NCBI RefSeq assembly: GCF_014199255.1
Contig: NZ_JACIJF010000001.1
Span: forward strand, 496,001 to 560,000
Source: Sphingomonas xinjiangensis
GTDB taxonomy: Bacteria; Pseudomonadota; Alphaproteobacteria; Sphingomonadales; Sphingomonadaceae
Length of the DNA: 64,000 bases
Reading direction: 5' to 3'
Shown here piece by piece: positions 57,397 to 64,000 of this stretch. The position numbers and the translations under genes were made by a program. The notes below the pieces were generated by a model, which saw only the letters and a program-made list of their open reading frames with translations, ran no database searches and was not told where the DNA came from. Within the stretch, counting starts at the first letter, position 1. Each line of letters begins with the position of its first letter.

Positions 57397-58221
57397 TCAG
57401 AATGCAGCTGAGAGCGAGAACACCGCCTGACCGTCAGCGATCGAGCCTCCGTCCTTTGTCGAGGAGAAGTTGGGCAGCAGGTAGGCGGACTCGCTGCGGG
57501 TGATGTCGGTGTCGACATAGGCCACGCCGAGGGTGAGCGGCCCGACAGCCACGTCGCCACCGAGCGACCAGTCCCAATATTTTCCGGTGGGCGCTACGCT
57601 GGTGCCGTTCGGACCCAGACCGGGATTGCCGTCAGAATAGCCGATATGCGCCTTCAGCGTGATCGGCGTGCCTGGAAGGCTGGTGGAACCATCGCCCCAT
57701 AGGTACAGATTGTCGTCTTTTTGGCCCCGGCTGAAGGGCGTGGCCGAATAGTTGCCGAGCGCGTCCTGCTTAGGCGCGTAGGCGACACCGCCAGTCAGCG
57801 ATACGGGTCCAATAGCCCCGCTAAGCTTTGCATAGCCTTCGGCGAAGTCAGTCTTGTCGGCGCCACCGGGGTACATGTACCAAGTCAACCCAACGTCCAG
57901 CGTGCCACCGCCGGCAATGGCGAATTTGTAGCCGCCATACAGGTCGAGCTCGATATTGGCGCCGCCGAACGTACCCCAGCCTGCCAGATTGGAAGCCCAG
58001 GTGCCGACATAGGCACCGCTTTCGTGGGTTACGGTGAAACCGGCTTGGACGGCCATCTCCTCATCGGTCTGAGAGACGCCGCGGAAGCGATAGTCAGACA
58101 CGAGTGCCGCGCTTCCTGAGACGGTTACCGGACCGGGTGGGTCAGTTTCCTGCGCCAGTGCGCCAGACGTCGAGAGGAAGAACGCCGCCGCAACGGCGGG
58201 CAAATAACCAAGGAACTTCAT
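57397..58221 (-). CDS. TorF-family outer-membrane porin-like protein
   Basis: 274 residues. Signal peptide (FLGYLPAVAAAFFLSTSGAL), then SAALVSDYRFRGVSQTDEEMAVQAG, the Gcw_chp signature, alternating beta strands to a terminal phenylalanine (FSLSAAF). Localises to the outer membrane; substrate unknown. Confidence 0.85.
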   Translation of the reverse strand: MKFLGYLPAVAAAFFLSTSGALAQETDPPGPVTVSGSAALVSDYRFRGVSQTDEEMAVQAGFTVTHESGAYVGTWASNLAGWGTFGGANIELDLYGGYKFAIAGGGTLDVGLTWYMYPGGADKTDFAEGYAKLSGAIGPVSLTGGVAYAPKQDALGNYSATPFSRGQKDDNLYLWGDGSTSLPGTPITLKAHIGYSDGNPGLGPNGTSVAPTGKYWDWSLGGDVAVGPLTLGVAYVDTDITRSESAYLLPNFSSTKDGGSIADGQAVFSLSAAF

Positions 58222-58391
58222 CAGCCAACCCCTTTATGGCAGACTTCGGAAGTTCCTCCTGCGCCCGGACCGCCGCACCTTCTCCCGCTGCGCTTTAAAA
58301 CGGGGAGGCACGATCGGTCCGGACTTCTTGTTGCTTACAGCTCGTGACGTGTCAAACGAATTGCCCGGCTGTTACAAAGCATTGCCCGAGT

Positions 58392-59900
58392 TCAGGCGAA
58401 AGCCGCCATTTTGCCGGTGGCGCCGAACAGTTCGACCCTTCCACCGCCGGCGCGGCGACGTTGCAGCCAATCCTTCATCATCTCTGCACAAGTATGGTCG
58501 ACTGCCGAGCACTCCGTGAGGTCGAGCCGAACCGGCGCATCACCCGGGACCGATTCGAGCGCGTCGGACAGCTTGGGTAGTGCGACGAAGGTTGCAGCAC
58601 CCGACAATGCAACCGTCTGCATTCCGGCATCCTGCTGCCGATCGACCTTGAGCCGCAGGCCGCGGAAATGCGGCACCAACTCGAGTAGCGACAGGGCAAT
58701 GCCGACGAGCACGCCGGTCAGCAGATCCTCTGCCACGACCAGTATCAGCGTCACGGCCCAGATCGCCACAGGCAGCAGTCCATAGTCGCGGAACAGATGC
58801 TTGGCATGGTTGAAGTTCACCAGCCGGGCACCCGTAACCACCAGCACCGCACCAAGCGCTGCCATGGGGATCTCACGCAGCAGCCCTGGCAGCACCGCTA
58901 CGAAGGCCAAGATCCACACGCCATGCAGGATCGCCGAACGCCGCGTCTGCGCACCAGCCTGAACGTTGGCAGAGCTGCGAACGATCACGCCGGTCATCGG
59001 CAAGGCGCCAGCGAACCCGCACAGCAGGTTGCCGATGCCCTGTGCGCGCAACTCCTTGTTGTAGTTGGTGCGCACGCCATCATGCATCCGATCTACGGCG
59101 GCCGCCGACAGCAGCGTTTCGGCGCTGGCGATGAAGGCGATGGCAAGCGCGGCAGTAAGCACCGCCGGATCGACCCAACGGCTGAAGAAGCCGGCGTCTG
59201 GAAGCGTGACCGCTGCGACGATGTTCTCCGGCACGGCAACGCGCGTAACGCTCAGACCCATGCTCCAGGCGACCAGCGTGGCGGCGGCGACCCCGAGCAA
59301 CGCCGCTGGCAGCAGCTTCAGCGATGCAGGCCGGAACTTCTCCCACGCGAGCATGACGGCGATCGTCAGTAGACCCAGCAGCAGGGCGATTTCGGTTGCC
59401 GCGATGTTGTTGGGTGACAGCCCCAGGAGGCGGCCCGGCATTGCAGCAAGATTGGCAAGGCCGTTCGAGAGCGGCTTGGCGTCGAACAAGACGTGATATT
59501 GCCCCACAACGATCAGCACGCCGATGCCAGCAAGCATGCCATGCACCACCGCTGGAGAGATGGCGCGAAACCAGCCGCCGAGACGAAAGATACCCGCAAC
59601 TACCTGAATGGCACCAGCCAACACGAGAATGGGCCCCAGCGCCGACAGCCCTTGATCGCGGACTAGTTCAAACACGATCACGGCCAGACCCGCCGCGGGG
59701 CCGCTCACCTGAAGTGGCGAACCGGCCAAGGCGCCCACGACGATACCGCCGATGATGCCGGTGATCAGGCCCTTTTCAGGTGGAACGCCTGACGCGATGG
59801 CAATGCCCATACAAAGCGGCATCGCAACCAGAAAGACGACGATGGAAGCCGTAAAGTCCCGCACGAGCGGGCCGGACTTGGCCGATGGAGCGGGGCTCAT
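58392..59900 (-). CDS. SulP-family anion transporter with STAS domain
   Basis: 502 residues. VRDFTASIVVFLVAMPLCMGIAIASGVPPEKGLITGIIGGIVVGALAGSPLQVSGPAAGLAVIV is the SulP signature; about 10-12 helices follow; the last about 90 residues form a STAS domain (DALESVPGDAPVRLDLTECSAVDHTCAEMM). Bicarbonate or sulfate are typical substrates. Confidence 0.9.
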   Translation of the reverse strand: MSPAPSAKSGPLVRDFTASIVVFLVAMPLCMGIAIASGVPPEKGLITGIIGGIVVGALAGSPLQVSGPAAGLAVIVFELVRDQGLSALGPILVLAGAIQVVAGIFRLGGWFRAISPAVVHGMLAGIGVLIVVGQYHVLFDAKPLSNGLANLAAMPGRLLGLSPNNIAATEIALLLGLLTIAVMLAWEKFRPASLKLLPAALLGVAAATLVAWSMGLSVTRVAVPENIVAAVTLPDAGFFSRWVDPAVLTAALAIAFIASAETLLSAAAVDRMHDGVRTNYNKELRAQGIGNLLCGFAGALPMTGVIVRSSANVQAGAQTRRSAILHGVWILAFVAVLPGLLREIPMAALGAVLVVTGARLVNFNHAKHLFRDYGLLPVAIWAVTLILVVAEDLLTGVLVGIALSLLELVPHFRGLRLKVDRQQDAGMQTVALSGAATFVALPKLSDALESVPGDAPVRLDLTECSAVDHTCAEMMKDWLQRRRAGGGRVELFGATGKMAAFA

Positions 59901-60169
59901 TCTGCAGTTTCCAGTGCATAGTTTTCGGACGCGATCCGCTTTGCAGCGGGCGATGCAACCAGCAGCGGACGATCGTCACGCATCGGTACGAACCGGCCGG
60001 TATAAGGCACTCTGACTCGAGAAGACTTGCTTCTCGCAGCCGACAACGCGTGCGATTATGTCATTCACCGCTTAATTCCTCTCACCACCCGCGGGGGAAC
60101 ACGGGGTAATCGAGTAGTAAGTAGGCGCGTTCTTTTGCTCCGACGCAGCGGCGCTGTAAGGAATTGTTG

Positions 60170-61492
60170 CTATGCGGAATGAGTGTACTGAAGAATGATC
60201 TGCGCCCGCAGCCCGCCTTCTCGGCGGTTGCCCAGCTTCAGGGTTCCGCCTTCACTGTCCACGGCCTTCGCAACGATCGAAAGGCCCAGACCGAGACCCA
60301 GCGTGTCACGTGCCCGAGCGCGATCAAGCCGCACAAACGGCTCCAGTACGGTACGCAAAGCGTCCTCGGGGATCCCTGGTCCATCGTCCTCGACGCAGAT
60401 CGCGACGTGATTGTTTCCAGCTTCCAGCTTCAACCAAACGGTGTCGGCATAATGAACGCCATTCTCCACGAGGTTTACCATCGCCCGCTTCAGCGTGGTC
60501 GGGCGAATCATCATCTCCAGATGTTCAGGCCCGTCATACGTCACAGCGTGGCCGTGATCGGCTGCGTCATCGGCGATCGTTGCGCACATCACCGCCAGAT
60601 CGGTCGATACCCGCGGTTCGACGTCAACATCGCCGCTCAGATAGGCAAGCAAAGATCCGATCATTGCCTCCATCTCGCCAATGTCCCCTTGGATCGCGTC
60701 CAGAACTGCGGGATCTCCGATCGCATCTGCGCGCAGCCGCAGCCGCGCCAGCGGCGTGCGAAGATCATGGCCCACCGCCGCCAGCGCCTGAGTCCGATCG
60801 TCGATCAGACGGTGGATACGGGCCTGCATCCGATTGAAGGCGCGGATAACCCGCCGCACTTCGCGGGCTCCCCCTTCGGGTACTTCCTCGGCGATATCGC
60901 TGCCGACATGCTCGGCAGCATGGGCAAGTCGGCGCATCGGCAGCAACGTCTGACGTACGAGCACACCGCCCGCGAGGATGATCGCGACCGCCGGGCCGAG
61001 CGCAAGCAGCATCCGCTCGATGGAAAATCCAAGCTGCTGGATCGGCTCGCGCGTACCGAACTCCATCCAGGTGCCGTCTTCGAGCGTTAATCCGCCGGCG
61101 ATGACGACCCGGCGCGGCGTGCCGCTCAGGCGCAGCCGCAAATTGGAGGACGCGAGGCTCGGCTCCCACACAAGCACTTGCTCGTGGATGCGGTCGAGCG
61201 TCTGTGCGGCGGCCAAATATGACGGAAGCTTTGGCGTCCAGCCGATACTGTACCGCGACGTGGTCAAATCTTGCGCCAGCGTGACTCGGGTATCCGCCGG
61301 GGAGTCATCCAGCAGCTTGCGAGCGATGATCAGATGCTCAGCCAGCCTCCGGGCCTCGTCCTCGCGTACCGAGAGCTGGCTGGCGCGTTCGTAGAAGAAG
61401 GTGCTCGCGCCGAATTCGATCAGGATCGCAAGCAGCAGGATCGCGAAGATCTGGCCGATCAGCCCGAGCGAAGGCCGCAGCGACCTTCTCAA
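60170..61492 (-). CDS. Sensor histidine kinase (EnvZ-type)
   Basis: 440 residues. Two membrane helices (IGQIFAILLLAILIEFGAS; LLALGPAVAIILAGGVLV), HAMP, H-box VGHDLRTPLARLR and an ATPase domain (VNLVENGVHYADT; EDDGPGIPEDAL; GLGLGLSIVAKAVDSEGG). It overlaps the response regulator at ATGA and phosphorylates it. Confidence 0.93.
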   Translation of the reverse strand: MRRSLRPSLGLIGQIFAILLLAILIEFGASTFFYERASQLSVREDEARRLAEHLIIARKLLDDSPADTRVTLAQDLTTSRYSIGWTPKLPSYLAAAQTLDRIHEQVLVWEPSLASSNLRLRLSGTPRRVVIAGGLTLEDGTWMEFGTREPIQQLGFSIERMLLALGPAVAIILAGGVLVRQTLLPMRRLAHAAEHVGSDIAEEVPEGGAREVRRVIRAFNRMQARIHRLIDDRTQALAAVGHDLRTPLARLRLRADAIGDPAVLDAIQGDIGEMEAMIGSLLAYLSGDVDVEPRVSTDLAVMCATIADDAADHGHAVTYDGPEHLEMMIRPTTLKRAMVNLVENGVHYADTVWLKLEAGNNHVAICVEDDGPGIPEDALRTVLEPFVRLDRARARDTLGLGLGLSIVAKAVDSEGGTLKLGNRREGGLRAQIILQYTHSA

Positions 61493-62223
61493 TTGCGAGT
61501 CACTGGAGCGTTCAGCATGTAGCCAACGCCACGGACGGTGATTATCGGCGCCTTGCCGCCGGTCGTCGAAAGCTTGCGCCGTAGCCGGCTGATCAGGACA
61601 TCGACGCTGCGATCTGAACTGTCACCCAGGCGGGTGCGGGATAGTTCGATCAGCCGCTCGCGCGCAATTACCCGGCCGGCATGATCGCACAGGCTGACGA
61701 GAAGGTCGAATTCGGCACCGGTCAGGTCCACCACCGCCCCGGTTGGCGAAATCAGCTCGCGCCGCGGAAGATTGATAGTCCAATCGTCGAAGCGCAAAAT
61801 GCCCTGAGCGGGTTGCGCATCGCCCTCGGACCGGCCGCTGCCGCGGCGCAGCACTGCGCGGACCCGCGCAATCAGCTCCCTCGTGCCGAATGGCTTGGCA
61901 AGATAATCGTCGGCGCCGAGCTCAAGCCCGACTACTCGGTCGGTTTCGCTCCCCTTTGCCGATATGAAGATCACAGGGATCTGGCTCTTCTCACGAAGCG
62001 TGCGACAAAGATCGATGCCGCTGGCACCAGGCAGCATGACGTCCAGAATGACGAGGTCTGCCGGTCCGGCGTCCAGCGCCACCCACATCTCGGCGCCGGT
62101 AGCAGCTGGACGAACCCTGTACCCATGTTCTTGCAACGCGCGCGAAGTGAGCGTCCGAAGCGGCGGATCATCCTCGACCAGGACGATCGTAGGTGCCGCC
62201 GCAGTGGCTGGTGTCTGGGTCAT
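61489..62223 (-). CDS. OmpR-family response regulator
   Basis: 244 residues. Receiver domain with acidic pocket (LVEDDPPLR), phospho-Asp in LVILDVMLPG and Lys in FISAKGSET; C-terminal winged HTH (LTGAEFDLLVSLCDHAGRVIARERL; DRSVDVLISRLRRKL). First gene of the pair; no defined target here. SulP gene lies 270 nt past the kinase in the same direction. Confidence 0.94.
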   Translation of the reverse strand: MTQTPATAAAPTIVLVEDDPPLRTLTSRALQEHGYRVRPAATGAEMWVALDAGPADLVILDVMLPGASGIDLCRTLREKSQIPVIFISAKGSETDRVVGLELGADDYLAKPFGTRELIARVRAVLRRGSGRSEGDAQPAQGILRFDDWTINLPRRELISPTGAVVDLTGAEFDLLVSLCDHAGRVIARERLIELSRTRLGDSSDRSVDVLISRLRRKLSTTGGKAPIITVRGVGYMLNAPVTRN

Positions 62224-62429
62224 TTGCCCGCCCTAAAAACCGGACACGCACGGGTCAACGCCGCATCGTGTTGCGAGGCAACAACGGCACTGCGGAAAGT
62301 GCCCGTCTCGCAGGGCTGCATTCGCCTTAACATGTTGGTATAACTTGGTCCTTATCCTGGTTGCTCGGCCCGCCAGCTTCCGTGGAGGGGTTGGCGGAGG
62401 CATGTTGCCTCCCAGCCGTAGAGGATGGA

Positions 62430-62762
62430 ATGCCCTACCAAAGACCAGCCAGCACCCATGCTTTGATGCATTCGGACCTTCGTCGAGAGTTGCGGGTGCA
62501 GGTATGTATCGAAAGCGTGATGGGCAGTTCGATGCTAGGTAAGCGGAAGGTCGAGTTGCTCGACATCTCTAATCTTGGATGCCGCGTGTCGTGCTCGCTC
62601 GACGTTCCAACCGGGACCCATGTCGTGCTGACCATGCCGAGCCTGTCCCCGATCAGCGCGCAAGTGCGCTGGAGCCGCCAAGGTGGTCTGGGTTTGCGCT
62701 TCGCCACACCGCTGCATCCACTGGTCTTGGAGCGGATTGTAGTGCTTAATCGCCCCCACTGA
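62430..62762 (+). CDS. PilZ-domain protein
   Basis: About 110 residues. RRELRVQVCIESVMG (the RxxxR start), VELLDISNLGCRVSCSLDVP and WSRQGGLGLRFATP match a c-di-GMP-binding PilZ module; the D/NxSxxG motif is present as DISNLG. Start chosen at ATG 62,430 near GAGGATGGA; an upstream ATG at 62,361 is possible. Confidence 0.82.
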   Translation: MPYQRPASTHALMHSDLRRELRVQVCIESVMGSSMLGKRKVELLDISNLGCRVSCSLDVPTGTHVVLTMPSLSPISAQVRWSRQGGLGLRFATPLHPLVLERIVVLNRPH

Positions 62763-62765
62763 CCG

Positions 62766-63206
62766 TCAGACAGCCTGTTCCCAGTGCCCCGCGTCATCCT
62801 GCTTCCAATATCGGCGCTTGACCCCTTCCTTTTCCGCGAGATCCTTCCAGACGGCACGTGCCTCGCGGATGCGGTCCTCGGTGAAAAAGTGAAAGACGCG
62901 GGTGAACGCCAGTACCTCGTCACGCCAGACGCCGTCGGCTAGTGCGACGTTTTGCGCCCCGTTGGCTCCGTCCGGCACGCGGCTGATCAGCACCGGCTGG
63001 CTCGCATCGTCTTCCCCACCAGCAAGCCCGTGCGGCAGGAAGCTGGCGGCGGCATAGGTCCACAGCAATTGATCAAGCCCCATACGCGTCTGCTCGTCGA
63101 TCGCGACGACCAGCAGTCTACCGCCGGTGGCGAGGATTCGTTCGGCGATGCGCGGCAGCACGCGTTCCAGGGGGGTGCGGCTCAGATGATAGAAGTCGAC
63201 CTGCAT
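62766..63206 (-). CDS. holC: DNA polymerase III subunit chi
   Basis: 146 residues. MQVDFYHLSRTPLERVLPRIAERILATGGRLLVVAIDEQTRMGLDQLLWTYAAASFLPHG is the HolC N-terminus, with FTRVFHFFTEDRIREARAVWKD at the end. It binds SSB in the clamp-loader complex. Divergent from lptD and convergent with the PilZ gene. Confidence 0.93.
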   Translation of the reverse strand: MQVDFYHLSRTPLERVLPRIAERILATGGRLLVVAIDEQTRMGLDQLLWTYAAASFLPHGLAGGEDDASQPVLISRVPDGANGAQNVALADGVWRDEVLAFTRVFHFFTEDRIREARAVWKDLAEKEGVKRRYWKQDDAGHWEQAV

Positions 63207-63326
63207 TCCGGTTCTTTAGCGATGCTGAGCGTTCCGGCCAACGCCGACAGCGTTGCGGTGCAGAAGGTGCTGCGATAGGGCGGACGATGCCGCGTGCCGG
63301 GAGTGAAGATAAAGGTGGGAATCAAG

Positions 63327-64000
63327 GTGACGCGCAAGGCTATGTTGCTGTCGGGCGCCCTCGGGATGTGCTTGGCGGCGCAAGCGCGCGCGCAGGAGAC
63401 GGTCGACGTTCAGGATTCGCCTGCCGAGCAGCCTGACCTGCAGTCTGCGCCGGCGGACACGCCCCAAGCTGCAACGGCCGCGACGGCCGGGCAAACCGGA
63501 TCGCCTTCGTTCCAGGCGCCTTCGAACACGGCGTTGCCCCCCTCGCCCATGGCCTCGGAAGATCCGGACCAGGTCCAGTTCACTGCTGACCGGATCGACT
63601 ATGACTATGAAAAGGATATAGTGACGGCGACCGGCGATGTTCGCTTGTACCGCCGCAGCGACCGGCTGCGTGCCGATAACGTGGTGTGGAACCGCAACAC
63701 CGGGCAGGTCACCGCCCAGGGGAATATTGTCGTCATCAATCCTGAAGGCGATGCCGCCTATGGCGACCGGATCGAACTCACCGACACGCTGAAGGATGGC
63801 GTGGTAGAGAACATGCTGGTGGTGCTCGATGCCGGCGGTCGCGTCGCGGCCGAGCGCGGGCGCCGCGACAATGGCGTGATCACCGTCGAAAAGGCCGCCT
63901 ATACCCCATGCGCCGTTACGGACATGGCAGGCTGTCCCAAAGAGCCTTCATGGAAAATCACCGCGGAACGCGTCGTCTACGACCCCACTATCGGACGCAT
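63327..64000 (+). CDS. lptD: LPS-assembly outer-membrane protein LptD, N-terminal part
   Basis: Runs off the right edge. A GTG start at 63,327 gives a signal peptide (TRKAMLLSGALGMCLAAQARA), a Pro/Ala-rich spacer, and an OstA-type domain: VQFTADRIDYDYEKDIVTATG then RLRADNVVWNRNTGQVTAQGN. Two further in-frame GTGs (63,303, 63,315) are upstream. Inserts LPS at the cell surface together with LptE. Confidence 0.9.
   Translation, partial: MTRKAMLLSGALGMCLAAQARAQETVDVQDSPAEQPDLQSAPADTPQAATAATAGQTGSPSFQAPSNTALPPSPMASEDPDQVQFTADRIDYDYEKDIVTATGDVRLYRRSDRLRADNVVWNRNTGQVTAQGNIVVINPEGDAAYGDRIELTDTLKDGVVENMLVVLDAGGRVAAERGRRDNGVITVEKAAYTPCAVTDMAGCPKEPSWKITAERVVYDPTIGR

Noticed and set aside
1..64000. CRISPR array or insertion sequence
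   Set aside because: No regularly spaced repeat-spacer structure and no transposase gene with inverted ends was seen. The only regular repeats are the 17-bp iterons, operators and late elements.

Overview
The window looks like a sphingomonad (Sphingomonas or a close relative) chromosome. It is GC-rich. The right end carries a PEP-CTERM-using, Moco/manganese/sulfate and LPS-assembly gene set. Small genes in the accessory block resemble short sphingomonad families (a DUF6894-like protein and a short MRHYRVY-type protein). About 80% of the window (1 to about 51,729) is one siphovirus-like prophage. Its integrase runs off the left edge, and its right end abuts the 3' half of a tRNA-Glu gene (51,687-51,729), the expected displaced half of an integration target. 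The matching left attachment site must lie just outside the window.

Prophage layout. (a) 1-8,559, minus strand: a compressed early operon in which almost every gene overlaps the next by ATGA, GTGA or TGATG. It holds small unknown genes, an HNH protein, a YqaJ exonuclease plus RecT annealing pair, a MazG-like protein, a DUF3307-like protein, an excisionase-like protein and integrase. (b) 8,560-10,730: a lambda-like immunity region. An S24/LexA-type repressor is followed by two genes in the rexAB position (an unknown membrane-associated protein and a stand-alone HIRAN protein). It is bounded by two promoters (PL and PR), each with a 16-bp GTAGGG-n4-CCCTAC palindrome in its 17-nt spacer and a second palindrome just upstream. 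(c) 10,730-16,460, plus strand: Cro-like, CII-like, GapR, RusA, GIY-YIG and replication genes. The replication initiator gene carries six CCCCGGAA repeats at about 17-bp period, a probable origin. (d) 16,460-24,910: terminase, portal (frameshifted), Mu-F-like protein, protease/scaffold, cement and capsid. (e) 24,917-34,341: a 9.4-kb cargo block with terminators, a PEP-CTERM protein, a giant appendage protein fused to an FAD-oxidoreductase-like domain, two GH5 glycosidase paralogues and small genes. (f) 34,386-46,176: connectors, tail tube, frameshifting tail chaperone, tape measure, tail tip and tailspike. (g) A minus-strand formyltransferase plus a secreted protein, likely lysogenic conversion. 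(h) 47,300-48,841: lysis genes. (i) 48,871-51,638: two degenerate tRNA-like sequences and small minus-strand genes up to attR.

The most striking unexplained structure is a dispersed element in the late region: TGACGGCGGCAA, then exactly 20 nt, then TA(G/C)(C/T)C(T/C/A). At least seven of nine sites fit this spacing. Six of the seven place an ATG 6-7 nt after the second block, usually with no Shine-Dalgarno. The element occurs at transcription-unit boundaries and after opposing or terminator-containing cargo. I read it as a phage late-promoter family that would give mostly leaderless mRNAs.

Host genes right of attR: FdhF/YdeP-type molybdoenzyme, fdhD and mobA (one operon), mntR-mntH, a TorF-type outer-membrane protein, a SulP transporter with STAS domain, an OmpR/EnvZ-type two-component system, a PilZ protein, holC, and the start of lptD.
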